64,000 nt of DNA from Prevotella sp. E13-27 (GCF_023217965.1 NZ_JALPSC010000002.1:620001-684000); one strand, 5' to 3'. Shown: positions 50,786-60,262, numbered from the stretch's first letter. Made by a program: numbers and translations. Notes: generated by a model from the sequence alone, not told the origin.

Positions 50786-51700
50786 ATGAAGATAGCAGTT
50801 TTCTATTATTCACAGACGGGACAGGCACTTGAAGTGGCTCGCTCTATCTGTGCCCCAATAATAGAGAGTGCTGACGGGACGGGAAACAATAGCGTGGTGT
50901 TTAAGCCTATCGTATCCGTGCGCAAATATCCGTATCCATGGAGTAGGTCAGAGTTCTTCTCTGTGTTCCCAGAGACGCGCCTCGGAATAGTGATTTCTGA
51001 CATAGCGGAAATGGATTTCTCTGACGTTCTAGATGCCGACTTGGTGATGATAGTCGGACAGTCTTGGTTCCTTTCCCCATCAATGCCCCTGCAGTCGTTT
51101 TTGGCTGATAAAAATGTCAAAAGCTACCTTAGCGGACGCAAAGTTGTCTTTGTCAATGCCTGCAGAAACATGTGGCTGATGACAAGTCGCAAGATTAAAG
51201 CCTTACTTGAAGATATTGGAGCTATTTTTGTGGGACACATCGTTTTGCAAGATAAGGTTCAGAACTTGATTAGTGCTCTTACAATTACGAGATGGCTTTT
51301 GAACGGTAAGAAAGAAGCAACACGTTTCTTCCCACAAGCAGGCATCACTCAGAACGACATAAATGAAGCATCACGTTTCGGCGATGTGATATTGAACGAG
51401 TGGAAAAATGATTCAACGCTTTCGCATCTTCAGGATAAGCTGTTGGCTAGTGGCGCAATAGACTATAAGCCGTCAGTATTGTTCCTTGAGAAAGCCGGAC
51501 ACAGGATGTTTGGACTATGGGCGAAGTTTATAATAAAAAAGGGTGATATTGATGATAATCGCAGACGCCTGCGTGAGACTCTTTTCTTCTATTATCTTAT
51601 CTTTGTCCTTTTGTGGTGTCTCCCTTCGGACAGCTTCTGTTCTACGCGACTTATCCGTTGCATAGAGTTAAATACAACAAGCGTAGAGATTGTAGCATAG
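50786..51700 (+). CDS. darA: Dialkylresorcinol condensing enzyme, DarA-like
   Basis: 304 residues. Opening MKIAVFYYSQTGQALEVA and RKYPYPWSRSEFFSVFPE match DarA, the enzyme that condenses two beta-keto-acyl units into the cyclohexanedione precursor of dialkylresorcinols; the fold is flavodoxin-like at the N-terminus. The adjacent DarB-like KAS III gene supports the assignment. The last ~35 residues include a hydrophobic stretch (LFFYYLIFVLLWCLPS). Whether the catalytic details are intact cannot be judged by eye. Confidence 0.82.
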   Translation: MKIAVFYYSQTGQALEVARSICAPIIESADGTGNNSVVFKPIVSVRKYPYPWSRSEFFSVFPETRLGIVISDIAEMDFSDVLDADLVMIVGQSWFLSPSMPLQSFLADKNVKSYLSGRKVVFVNACRNMWLMTSRKIKALLEDIGAIFVGHIVLQDKVQNLISALTITRWLLNGKKEATRFFPQAGITQNDINEASRFGDVILNEWKNDSTLSHLQDKLLASGAIDYKPSVLFLEKAGHRMFGLWAKFIIKKGDIDDNRRRLRETLFFYYLIFVLLWCLPSDSFCSTRLIRCIELNTTSVEIVA

Positions 51701-51735
51701 AAATAACTGATTAGAACATAATCAATATAAGATAA

Positions 51736-52872
51736 ATGAACGTATATATAACAAAGGTAGCCAAGTTCTTTCCAAATGAGCCGGTAGAGAATGACGATAT
51801 GGAAAGCTATCTTGGCATGGTTGACGGAAAACCATCTAAAGCCCGACGAATTGTCCTCAGGCGCAATGGTATCAAGCAGCGATACTATGCATTCGACAAG
51901 CAGGGAAATGTTACCCATACAAATGTCCAGATGGCGGCAAATGCTGTTCGCGGACTCTTTGATGAGCATTTCTCTCTTGACGATGTTGACCTGTTGTCAT
52001 GTGGCACTGCATCGCCTGAACAGATTGTTCCTTCACATGGTGTGATGGTTCATGGCGAGCTTGGTGGCAGCAAGAATATCGAGGTGGTGTCGTTTGCAGG
52101 CTCATGCTGTACTGGCGTTGACGCATTGAAGTATGCTTGTATGGCAGTAGAGCTCGGCATGTCGAAGAATGCCGTGGTGTCAGCTTCTGAGCGCGCGTCG
52201 GCTTGGATGCATGCATCTTATTTCCAGAAAGAGTCGGAGCAGCTGGCTCAGTTGGAGCAGCAGCCCATGCTCGCTTTCCAGAAGGAGTTCCTTCGCTGGA
52301 TGCTTTCCGATGGTGCTCTCGCCCTTCATCTGGAGGGTAAGCCCAACGAGACAGGTCTGTCGCTGAAGGTTGACTGGATTGAGATAACATCATTTGCCGG
52401 CAAGATGGAGACCTGTATGTATGCTGGAGCGGAGAAAGAGCCAGACGGCAAACTGAAGGGATGGACGCTGTTCCCTGAGCAGGAGTGGCTTGACAAGTCG
52501 GTCTTCGCCGTTAAGCAGGACACGCGTCTGCTTTCAGAGTATATCGTGCCACTTGGCATTGACTTTCTTATCCAGCTGGGCGAGAAGCACAACCTGAAGC
52601 CAGAGGATGTTGACTGGTTCCTGCCTCATCTGTCGTCGATGATGTTCAAGGATGTCATCCTGCAACAGTCTAAGGAGCGCGGATACTACATTCCTGAGGA
52701 GAAATGGTTCGTTAACCTGCCTCATGTGGGCAACATCGCATCAGCATCGGCTTTTGCCATGATTGAAGAGCTGTTGTACTCTGGCAAACTGGAGAAGGGA
52801 CAGAAGATTCTTCTCATGGTACCCGAGAGTGCCCGCTTCTCTTATTGCTACTGCCTGTTGACAGTATGCTAA
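51736..52872 (+). CDS. darB: KAS III-like ketosynthase, DarB-like
   Basis: 378 residues of the FabH/KAS III family with triad Cys125 (FAGSCCTGVDALK), His298 (WFLPHLSS) and Asn333 (LPHVGNIASASAF). Next to DarA, which fits the DarB role of supplying and extending the acyl chain used to form the dialkylresorcinol. Chromosomal pairing of darA and darB is the defining feature of this pathway. Confidence 0.88.
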   Translation: MNVYITKVAKFFPNEPVENDDMESYLGMVDGKPSKARRIVLRRNGIKQRYYAFDKQGNVTHTNVQMAANAVRGLFDEHFSLDDVDLLSCGTASPEQIVPSHGVMVHGELGGSKNIEVVSFAGSCCTGVDALKYACMAVELGMSKNAVVSASERASAWMHASYFQKESEQLAQLEQQPMLAFQKEFLRWMLSDGALALHLEGKPNETGLSLKVDWIEITSFAGKMETCMYAGAEKEPDGKLKGWTLFPEQEWLDKSVFAVKQDTRLLSEYIVPLGIDFLIQLGEKHNLKPEDVDWFLPHLSSMMFKDVILQQSKERGYYIPEEKWFVNLPHVGNIASASAFAMIEELLYSGKLEKGQKILLMVPESARFSYCYCLLTVC

Positions 52873-52904
52873 TAGCCATATCGGCAAACCTATAGATAAA
52901 TACT

Positions 52905-53309
52905 ATGAAAGTAGAAGACGTTCCCCAAGACAGAAAATACCTGAAGGAAAGTGATGTGGTTCGCAATGTCGATTATGCCATTGACAGCGAAGGCCACTAT
53001 CGTGCTGTCAGCAGCGTAGGGTGGGAGGTTAAGAACGACGCTCTTGAACTGGCTCTTGACGAGGTTGATGAGCGATGTCAAGAGATACTCGAGAAGATAC
53101 GCCGTGGCGAGAGCAGTCCGCTGGAATATCATGCTGAGAAGAACCTCATGCCAATAGACCTGCTGTCAGACTATTCCGGTTACTCGAAGCGCACCATCCG
53201 TAAGCATTTCGACCCCAAAGTATTTGCAAAGCTCGATGAACAGACGCTCGGCGTTTATGCTGAGGTGTTGCGCATCTCTGTTGAGGAACTGAAAAGCATA
53301 CCCGATTAG
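52905..53309 (+). CDS. Hypothetical protein with helix-turn-helix-like C-terminus
   Basis: 134 residues, charged and mostly helical. Residues ~85-134 (LSDYSGYSKRTIRKHFDPKVFAKLDEQTLGVYAEVLRISVEEL) look like a helix-turn-helix that could bind DNA or mediate protein contact. No family recognised. Its stop is followed 1 nt later by the BtrH-like gene, so the two are probably made together; a regulator or assembly partner is conjecture. Confidence 0.65.
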   Translation: MKVEDVPQDRKYLKESDVVRNVDYAIDSEGHYRAVSSVGWEVKNDALELALDEVDERCQEILEKIRRGESSPLEYHAEKNLMPIDLLSDYSGYSKRTIRKHFDPKVFAKLDEQTLGVYAEVLRISVEELKSIPD

Positions 53310-53310
53310 A

Positions 53311-54345
53311 ATGGAACTGAACTTAACTCATCAGTCGGCGGCACATTGCGAGAATGGTGCCATCTCTACACTCTTGAGATACTATGGAATCCACTTGTCA
53401 GAGCCAATGATCTTTGGTTTGGCAAGTGGACTGTTTTTCACACACATGCCCTTCGTTAAGATGTCGGGCATGCCTGTGACAGCCTTCCGCACTTTCCCTG
53501 GCGTGTTGTTCAATCGCATAACGAAGATGCTAGGCATAAAGACTGCCACTCGCCGCTATTTTAGTAAGCTTCATGCCATGCGCGACCTTGACCGTCTTAT
53601 CCTTGAGAAAAATACTCCTGTCGGATGTGTCGTGGGCATGTACTATCTGCCCTACATGCCAATAGAATACCGTTTCCATTTCAATGGCCACAATATCTGT
53701 GTCATTGGCAGGGACGAGACCACTGGCGACTATACCGTGCTTGATTCTAACGCTACACAGAAGGTTACGATAGGCGCCCGGGACCTGTTGAGAGTGCGTT
53801 TCGCCAAAGGTGGCACCTATCCACTCATGGGACAGATGTACTGGATAAATTCAGTACCTGAGAAGTTGCCCGACATGAAGCCGCTTATCCTGAAGTCGAT
53901 AAAGAAGACATGCCGTAACATGACCTCGCAGCCAAAGTTCATCAAGTTTGCGGGTACTAATGGCATCATATATCTCTCCCAGAGAATACGCACATGGGAG
54001 AAGACCATGGGCAAGCGTCGTGCACAGCTTAACCTTGCACAGATAATAAGAATGCTCGAAGAGATAGGCACAGGTGGCGCAGGCTTCCGCTTCATCTATG
54101 GCGCTTTCCTTCAGGAGGCTTCTGAGATTACGGGGATACGCAGATTTAACGACTACTCTAAGCGCATAACAGAGATTGGCGACCTGTGGCGTGATTTCGC
54201 CTACAAGGCATCAAGAATATTCAAGAAGCGTGAGGGAGAGAAATATACCTATGATGACCTTGGCGACGTGCTTCAGAAGATAGGAGAAATGGAACGTGAG
54301 TTTTTCTTGGATCTTGAGAAATATGTTGACAGTTTTGAAAAGTGA
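53311..54345 (+). CDS. BtrH N-terminal-like acyltransferase
   Basis: 344 residues. The N-terminus QSAAHCENGAISTLLRYYG (Cys13) with HFNGHNICVIGRDETTGDYTVLDSN (His ~127, Asp) matches the BtrH_N fold, a papain-like cysteine acyltransferase; BtrH moves an acyl group from ACP to an aminoglycoside in butirosin synthesis. Here it may transfer the polyene or fatty acyl chain from ACP to the resorcinol. The C-terminal ~150 residues are helical. Overlaps the next gene by 4 nt (GTGA). Confidence 0.82.
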   Translation: MELNLTHQSAAHCENGAISTLLRYYGIHLSEPMIFGLASGLFFTHMPFVKMSGMPVTAFRTFPGVLFNRITKMLGIKTATRRYFSKLHAMRDLDRLILEKNTPVGCVVGMYYLPYMPIEYRFHFNGHNICVIGRDETTGDYTVLDSNATQKVTIGARDLLRVRFAKGGTYPLMGQMYWINSVPEKLPDMKPLILKSIKKTCRNMTSQPKFIKFAGTNGIIYLSQRIRTWEKTMGKRRAQLNLAQIIRMLEEIGTGGAGFRFIYGAFLQEASEITGIRRFNDYSKRITEIGDLWRDFAYKASRIFKKREGEKYTYDDLGDVLQKIGEMEREFFLDLEKYVDSFEK

Positions 54346-55142
54346 ATAGATTATTATTAACATTCTTGCTGGCGATTTGTTGGTTAAGCGGCTATTCGGC
54401 AAAGCTGACACCCTACATACCGAAGGAGAATCCATTGGGCATAGGAGTAATCGTTTGCCCGGGCGGAAGCTACTTCTGGCTCGACAAGGAGATTGAAGGC
54501 TTTTATGTTGCCGAATGGCTCTGCCAGAACGGCATAGCGGCTTTCGTCCTTGAGTACAGTCATGGTGGATGGGGAGCCTTTGCCTATCACCTGAGGACTA
54601 AAGGCCGTACTTTCCCCGCAGGATTCAACGATTTGTCAAACACCCTTGACAGCGTGAGGGCTCATGCTGCCGACTATGGCATTCGTCCTGAGAGGGTAGG
54701 GTGCATGGGTTTCTCGGCTGGCGGACATCTTGTAATGCATGCAGCAGAGCAGCTGGCAGGAACGTCGAAGAGTCCCTCGTTTGTTGCGCCCATGTATCCT
54801 GTGGTGTCCATGACCCATCCCTGCACCCATAAGCGTTCGCGCCGCGGACTCCTTGGCGAGTTTCCCAAGCGCAGCATGAAAGACTCGCTCTCGCTTGAAA
54901 ACCATGTGCCAGACAACTGTGCGCCTGTTTTCCTTATGAACTGCGATGACGACCCTGTGGTTAACTACTACAATTCAGTACTTCTCGACTCAGCACTTAC
55001 AGCTCATGGCGTTCCTCATCAGTATGAGCACTATCGCACAGGCGGTCATGGCTTCGGCTCTTCGGCAGAGATGACTACTCCTGAGGCTATACAGTGGAAG
55101 GAGCGGTTCCTTGATTGGATAAAGAGACTGTTTGAAAAATAA
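54342..55142 (+). CDS. Exported alpha/beta-hydrolase (esterase/lipase)
   Basis: 266 residues starting with GTG that overlaps the previous stop (GTGA). Signal peptide LLLTFLLAICWLSGYSAK. Nucleophile elbow GFSAGG (Ser125), oxyanion region CPGGSYFWLD, acid in NCDDDPVVN and catalytic His in GGHGFGSS. Similar to the acetylxylan-esterase/BD-FAE-type hydrolases. In the cluster it could trim or exchange an ester of the lipid product in the periplasm (inference). Confidence 0.83.
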   Translation: MNRLLLTFLLAICWLSGYSAKLTPYIPKENPLGIGVIVCPGGSYFWLDKEIEGFYVAEWLCQNGIAAFVLEYSHGGWGAFAYHLRTKGRTFPAGFNDLSNTLDSVRAHAADYGIRPERVGCMGFSAGGHLVMHAAEQLAGTSKSPSFVAPMYPVVSMTHPCTHKRSRRGLLGEFPKRSMKDSLSLENHVPDNCAPVFLMNCDDDPVVNYYNSVLLDSALTAHGVPHQYEHYRTGGHGFGSSAEMTTPEAIQWKERFLDWIKRLFEK

Positions 55143-55172
55143 GTAATAAATGATGATAATGGCATAACAGAG

Positions 55173-58100
55173 ATGCATAAATTCTTCCTTGGCATATTTG
55201 ACTATCTTCAGAAACGTCGTCGCCTCTGCATGGGACTCATGACCCTGTTCATAGGACTACTTGTAGTGATGATGTCCACTCTGAAGTATAATGAGAATAT
55301 CTATGACTTCCTGCCTGTCAGCGGCAATGAACAGAAAGCCATAACACTCTATCAGGACATCACAGGTGGTCAGCGCATCGTGGCCATGTTCTCTATGGCC
55401 GACAGCGCTTCTGCCGACGTGGACTTGATGACAGCCGCTGTCGATACCTTTGCCAATAAGATTGAGACTGGCTATGGCAAGCGCCACATCAGCGAGATAA
55501 CCACACAGGTGGATTTCGAGAAGATTGCCGGCATAACCGATTTTATCTATCAGAACATGCCGTTCATGCTCACCGATTCCGACTATGTGCGCATGGAACA
55601 GCAGCTTGTATCTCCAGAATTTGTTGACCAGCAGCTGTCTCACGATGTTGAGATGATTATGATGCCTGCCACGGGCTTCTTCTCGTCGAGCATCACCAAT
55701 GACCCTCTGGGACTTTTCTCTCCTGTCATGCAGCGTCTGCAGTCCAAGCAGTCGTCAATGCCGTTTGAGATAGAGAATGGTTATATCTTCACTCCTGGGC
55801 GCAAGTATGCCATAGTCATGCTTACCTCGCCTTATGGCTCAATGGAGTCGGCCAACAACAGCCAGCTCGTGGAATATGTTGACAGCTGTGCTGCGCTCAC
55901 CATGCAGGCTGTGCCAGGCGTTGCTGTAGCTACAACAGGCTCGCCAGTCATTGCCGTGGGCAATGCCGTTCAGATTAAGAGCGACAGCCAGTGGGCTATC
56001 TCCATTGCTGTCACCCTCATCCTTACTCTCCTTGTCTTCTCGTTCCGCAGGGTGAAGAACCTCCTGCTGATAGGCTTCGCCATCATTTTCGGTTGGCTCT
56101 TCGCCATGGGCTTCATTGCTGTTATGCGTAGCGATGTGTCGCTCATAGTTCTTGGCATAGGCTCAATCATCATAGGCATTGCCGTTAACTATCCGCTTCA
56201 CTTCATTGCCCACACCGATCATGGCGGCACCATTCGCGATGTGCTCAAGGAAATGATAGCTCCGCTGCTCATAGGAAACATTACCACCGTGGGCGCTTTC
56301 GCCAGCTTGATGCCGCTAAATGCGCCAGCCTTGCGCGACCTTGGTCTCTTCGCAGCCTTCATGCTCGTGGGCACCATTCTGTTCGTGCTCATCTTCTTGC
56401 CCCATCTGGTAAAGCAACGCTCTGAAGCAGTAGAGGAGCGTCTCACGTTTGGCAAGCTCTCTACAGCCTCGCCTGAGCGTCATCGTTGGCTGTTGTGGAT
56501 AATCTTTGCGTTGACCATCGTCTTGGGTTATTTCAGCCTCGGCATCTCCTTCGATACCAACATGCATCACATCAATTACATGACTGATGAGCAGAAGGCG
56601 TTGTTGTCTGATTTGCAGGCATCGGCAGGGCTCAACGATACTTCGAATGTGTATATCGTTACCGAGGGCGATACGTGGGATGAGGCTTTGAGTCGTCGCG
56701 CTCAGCTGTCGGCCGTTCTTGACAGTCTGAAGCAACAGCAGCAGCTGAACAAGTTTACCGATGTCACCACCTATGTCTGTTCCATGGACGAACAGCAGCA
56801 CAGGCTCCAGCTCTGGAACAATTTCTGGGCTAAACATCGCCAGCAGGTGCTGTCGTCAATAAGCAGCCGTGCTCCTGAGTATGGCTTCAGCGACGATGCT
56901 TTCACGGGCTTTGCCGAGATAGTATCTGCCGATTACAGTCCTCAGCCTTTTGAACATTTCGACATAGTGCGTTCTGTACTTCTCACCAGTTCGTTCAGCA
57001 ATAGCACGGGTGCTTGTTCTGTTGTCGATGTCATTGACGCGAGCAACAAAGACCGCGAGCATCTTGAGGCTGTGCTTAACAGCTCTGCTGAAGAGAAAGT
57101 CTATGCCTTCGACTTCATGGGAATGAACGGCGCTGTAGCCAAGTCGCTTTCCGACGACTTCAACTACATCGGCTTCGCCTGCGGATTCATAGTATTCCTG
57201 TTCCTCTGGCTGTCATTCGGCCGACTGGAGCTTAGCCTTCTGGCGTTCCTGCCAATGGCCATGGGCTGGCTGTGGATATTGGGACTGATGTATCTCTTTG
57301 GCATGCAGTTCAATATCGTTAATGTCATCCTTGCCACCTTTATCTTCGGTCAGGGCGATGACTATACAATATTCATTACCGACGGACTCCTCAACGAGTA
57401 TGCCTACAAGAAGAAACTCCTGCCGTCGTTCAAAAACAGCATCATTATCTCTGCCCTTATCATGTTCATAGGCATTGGCTCGCTCATAGTGGCTAAGCAT
57501 CCTGCTCTCCACTCGCTGGCCGAGGTAACCATCGTGGGCATGCTCACCGTTGTGCTGATGGCATGGATAGTGCCTCCGTTCATCTTCGGATGGCTTGTAA
57601 GGAACCAGGGCAAGACTCGTCCTGAACCTGTGACCATTGAACATATAGTCCGCACATTCTATAGCGCTGTGGTCTATCTGTTCGAGCTTAGTTATGGCTG
57701 TGTTCTCGGCCTTCTGTCAAGGCTTGTGCCTATGAATGCAGCCAAGCGTGAGGCATGGTTCCATCGTGTAATTGAGAAATCAATGCGTGCCGATGTCAAT
57801 AACATCTGGGGCGTCAAGTTCCATGTGCGCAACGATGTAGGCGAGGACTTCAGCCGTGGCAGCGTGATGATTTGCAACCACCAGTCCATGCTTGACCCTA
57901 TCTACGTGCTGTCGCTTAACCCTAAGATTATCGTTATGGTGGGTGGAAAGGTGTGGCGCAACCCTATAGTGAACACCATGTTCCGCCTGTCGCGCTTCAT
58001 TAATGCCGACGCTCCTATCGAGGTGCTGCAGGAGAAGGTAAGCCGTGCCGTTGCCGACGGATATAATGTGCTGATATTCCCTGAAGGCCGTCGTACCGAC

Positions 58101-58730
58101 GATCATGTGGCTCGTTTCCACCGTGGAGCCTTCCATCTGGCTCAGTTGGCAGATGCCGACCTTCTGCCGCTCTATCTCCACGGCGCAGGCCATGTGATGC
58201 CGAAGGGTAGTGGCATCGCCTCGCGTGGTGTGGTAACCATTGAGATAGGCAAGCGCATACCAGCCTCTGAATTGAGCCGTTATGGTGCAACGCCTATGGA
58301 TATGGCCCACAACTTCCATGAGATTTATGTGGAACGCTACGCGCAGATGAAGCGTGAGATAGAGACAACCCACTATTTCCATCATTACCTCATCTCGAAA
58401 TACACCTACAAGGGTATTGGCGTAGAGAAGGAGACACGCCGATTGCTCAAGCGTTTCGACGATTTCAGTAGGTGGATTGACGGTAGCTGTGATGCTGAAG
58501 AGGTGAGCATAGTCAATGCCGGTAGAGGCCAGTTCTCGCTAATGTTTGCCCTTGTCCATCCTGATGTGACAGTCCATTCCTATGCTACCGATGCCGACGA
58601 TGCCGCCATTCTCGATGCCTGTGAACCTAAGCCCTCGAACCTTCGCGTATATTGTGTGGATAGCGTTGAGACTGCGCTGAAGAGCGCTGGCAATAGCAAG
58701 GTGATAGATGTGGAAGAGGTGAGAGGTTAG
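55173..58730 (+). CDS. MMPL exporter fused to PlsC acyltransferase and methyltransferase-like tail
   Basis: 1185 residues in three parts. About 1-800: RND/MMPL-type transporter with two sets of transmembrane helices (AISIAVTLILTLLVFSFRRV; FGRLELSLLAFLPMAMGWLW) and large extracytoplasmic loops. About 880-1090: PlsC acyltransferase with CNHQSMLDP (His903-x4-Asp908) and FPEGRR. About 1100-1185: Rossmann-like VSIVNAGRGQFSLMFALVHP resembling a truncated class I methyltransferase. MMPL proteins are the presumed pigment exporters of aryl-polyene clusters. The last codons (EEVRG-stop) are made by a heptamer repeat. Confidence 0.9.
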   Translation: MHKFFLGIFDYLQKRRRLCMGLMTLFIGLLVVMMSTLKYNENIYDFLPVSGNEQKAITLYQDITGGQRIVAMFSMADSASADVDLMTAAVDTFANKIETGYGKRHISEITTQVDFEKIAGITDFIYQNMPFMLTDSDYVRMEQQLVSPEFVDQQLSHDVEMIMMPATGFFSSSITNDPLGLFSPVMQRLQSKQSSMPFEIENGYIFTPGRKYAIVMLTSPYGSMESANNSQLVEYVDSCAALTMQAVPGVAVATTGSPVIAVGNAVQIKSDSQWAISIAVTLILTLLVFSFRRVKNLLLIGFAIIFGWLFAMGFIAVMRSDVSLIVLGIGSIIIGIAVNYPLHFIAHTDHGGTIRDVLKEMIAPLLIGNITTVGAFASLMPLNAPALRDLGLFAAFMLVGTILFVLIFLPHLVKQRSEAVEERLTFGKLSTASPERHRWLLWIIFALTIVLGYFSLGISFDTNMHHINYMTDEQKALLSDLQASAGLNDTSNVYIVTEGDTWDEALSRRAQLSAVLDSLKQQQQLNKFTDVTTYVCSMDEQQHRLQLWNNFWAKHRQQVLSSISSRAPEYGFSDDAFTGFAEIVSADYSPQPFEHFDIVRSVLLTSSFSNSTGACSVVDVIDASNKDREHLEAVLNSSAEEKVYAFDFMGMNGAVAKSLSDDFNYIGFACGFIVFLFLWLSFGRLELSLLAFLPMAMGWLWILGLMYLFGMQFNIVNVILATFIFGQGDDYTIFITDGLLNEYAYKKKLLPSFKNSIIISALIMFIGIGSLIVAKHPALHSLAEVTIVGMLTVVLMAWIVPPFIFGWLVRNQGKTRPEPVTIEHIVRTFYSAVVYLFELSYGCVLGLLSRLVPMNAAKREAWFHRVIEKSMRADVNNIWGVKFHVRNDVGEDFSRGSVMICNHQSMLDPIYVLSLNPKIIVMVGGKVWRNPIVNTMFRLSRFINADAPIEVLQEKVSRAVADGYNVLIFPEGRRTDDHVARFHRGAFHLAQLADADLLPLYLHGAGHVMPKGSGIASRGVVTIEIGKRIPASELSRYGATPMDMAHNFHEIYVERYAQMKREIETTHYFHHYLISKYTYKGIGVEKETRRLLKRFDDFSRWIDGSCDAEEVSIVNAGRGQFSLMFALVHPDVTVHSYATDADDAAILDACEPKPSNLRVYCVDSVETALKSAGNSKVIDVEEVRG

Positions 58731-58757
58731 ATTGATAAACCAAAAACATAAATATAT

Positions 58758-59921
58758 ATGAACAACGATTTCGAAGACATTCGCCCATATACCGATGCGG
58801 AGATACCTGCAGCGATGGAGCGCATAGCTGAGAGCCAGGTATTGCCCCTGTTGGCATCCTATGTTTGTCCTGAGCTTCCGCTCGATGATGTGAAGAAGCT
58901 GCTTCTCAGCTTTAAGACGGTCAATGATTTCCAGTATGGACTGATGCATCGTGTCAACGAACAGATTATTCGTCAGAGCATCAGCGAGTTTACCTTCGGT
59001 GGTGGCGAGGACCTGAAGAAGGATGTGCCTTATCTCTTCGTGAGCAACCATCGTGACATCATGCTCGATGCCTCTCTGCTTCAGAACGTGCTTGCCGACA
59101 TGGGCTTGCGAACCTCTCAGATAACCTTTGGCGCCAACCTGATGATGAACCCGCTGGTCATCGATATTGGCAAGTCAAACAAGATGTTCCGAGTGGAGCG
59201 TCCCGGAGGCAGCATCAAGGACTTCTACAAGAGTTCCATGCACCTGTCTGAATATATCCGCCACGTCATCAGCGACCAGAACGAGTCTGTGTGGATAGCT
59301 CAGCGCAACGGCCGCACCAAGGATGGCAACGATCTCACCGACCAGGGCATCATCAAGATGTTCTGCATGAGTCTGGCTGAGGACAAGATAGCTGCACTCG
59401 ACAATCTCCACATTGCTCCTGTGTCTGTGTCCTATGAATGGGAGTCGTGCGACATCCTGAAAGCCATCGAGCTTTACGAGAGCCAGAACGTGAAGTACAT
59501 CAAGAAGCCTGGCGAGGACCTTAACAGCATTCTCACCGGCATACTGCAGCCCAAGGGGCGTGTTCACTTCCAGTTCTGTCCTGTACTGCGTCGTGAGGAG
59601 CTCCTCCAGTTCAACGACAGCACCAACAACGACTATCACAAGCAGGTGGCACAGCTCATTGACGAGCGCATTCAGAGTGCCTACCGTCTGTGGCCCAACA
59701 ACTTTATTGCTCACGACATGCTCTACGGTCAGCAGCGCTTCGTTGACCGTTATACAAAGGAAGAGAAGGCAGCCTTCGAACAGCATCTCACCAAGCTCGA
59801 CCATTACGACAGCGATCTTGGCGTGCTGAAAGACATTCTCCTCGGCATTTATGCCAACCCCGTTAAGAACAAGCTGAAGTATCTCACCCCTGACCTCTCA
59901 CCTCTCATCCCTCACCTCTAA
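58758..59921 (+). CDS. Glycerol-3-phosphate-acyltransferase-like protein
   Basis: 387 residues with VSNHRDIMLDASLLQNVL (HX4D motif) and IAQRNGRTKDG in the place of the PEGTR block. Resembles the PlsB-like acyltransferases of Bacteroidetes rather than small PlsC enzymes. It is the fifth acyltransferase domain of the operon. The C-terminus LTPDLSPLIPHL is encoded by heptamer repeats; the true conserved end is probably at NKLKYL. Confidence 0.85.
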   Translation: MNNDFEDIRPYTDAEIPAAMERIAESQVLPLLASYVCPELPLDDVKKLLLSFKTVNDFQYGLMHRVNEQIIRQSISEFTFGGGEDLKKDVPYLFVSNHRDIMLDASLLQNVLADMGLRTSQITFGANLMMNPLVIDIGKSNKMFRVERPGGSIKDFYKSSMHLSEYIRHVISDQNESVWIAQRNGRTKDGNDLTDQGIIKMFCMSLAEDKIAALDNLHIAPVSVSYEWESCDILKAIELYESQNVKYIKKPGEDLNSILTGILQPKGRVHFQFCPVLRREELLQFNDSTNNDYHKQVAQLIDERIQSAYRLWPNNFIAHDMLYGQQRFVDRYTKEEKAAFEQHLTKLDHYDSDLGVLKDILLGIYANPVKNKLKYLTPDLSPLIPHL

Positions 59922-59931
59922 CCTCTAACCA
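59893..59931 (+). repeat. Heptanucleotide array (ACCTCTC) covering a stop codon
   Basis: acctctc, acctctc, atccctc, acctcta, acctcta, acc. The first four units are translated as the tail of the acyltransferase, and the TAA at 59919-59921 lies inside the array. Confidence 0.85.
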
Positions 59932-59941
59932 CTAAAAGAAT

Positions 59942-60169
59942 ATGAAAGAAAAGATAAAGACCCTCCTTGAGGATGTTTTACCATTAGTAGATTTCGATTC
60001 CGATTTCCTCTTCTCCGAGTTAGACTCGCTTGGCGTGACAACCATCCTCATGACCCTTGCCGCCGAATACAACATTGAGCTCGAGGCCGTAGATGCTACG
60101 CCAAAGAACCTCAAGTCGCTCGACAGCATAGTAAAAATGGTAGAGACTAAGCTTGCAGAAAAGAAATAA
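59942..60169 (+). CDS. Acyl carrier protein 3
   Basis: 75 residues; phosphopantetheine Ser29 in FSELDSLGVTTILMTLAAEYNI. More diverged than the other two ACPs and adjacent to the adenylating ligase, so it is a good candidate for the dedicated starter-unit carrier. Confidence 0.88.
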   Translation: MKEKIKTLLEDVLPLVDFDSDFLFSELDSLGVTTILMTLAAEYNIELEAVDATPKNLKSLDSIVKMVETKLAEKK

Positions 60170-60214
60170 CTGTAGCTGTAGTACGCTCTTAACAAATGAT
60201 ACTATAGCGGTAGC

Positions 60215-60256
60215 AAACTCTAAACTCTAAACTCTACACTATACACTCTAAACTCT
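60215..60256 (+). repeat. Heptanucleotide array (AAACTCT)
   Basis: aaactct, aaactct, aaactct, acactat, acactct, aaactct, six units ending 7 nt before the ligase ATG. Confidence 0.88.
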
Positions 60257-60262
60257 CAAGAG

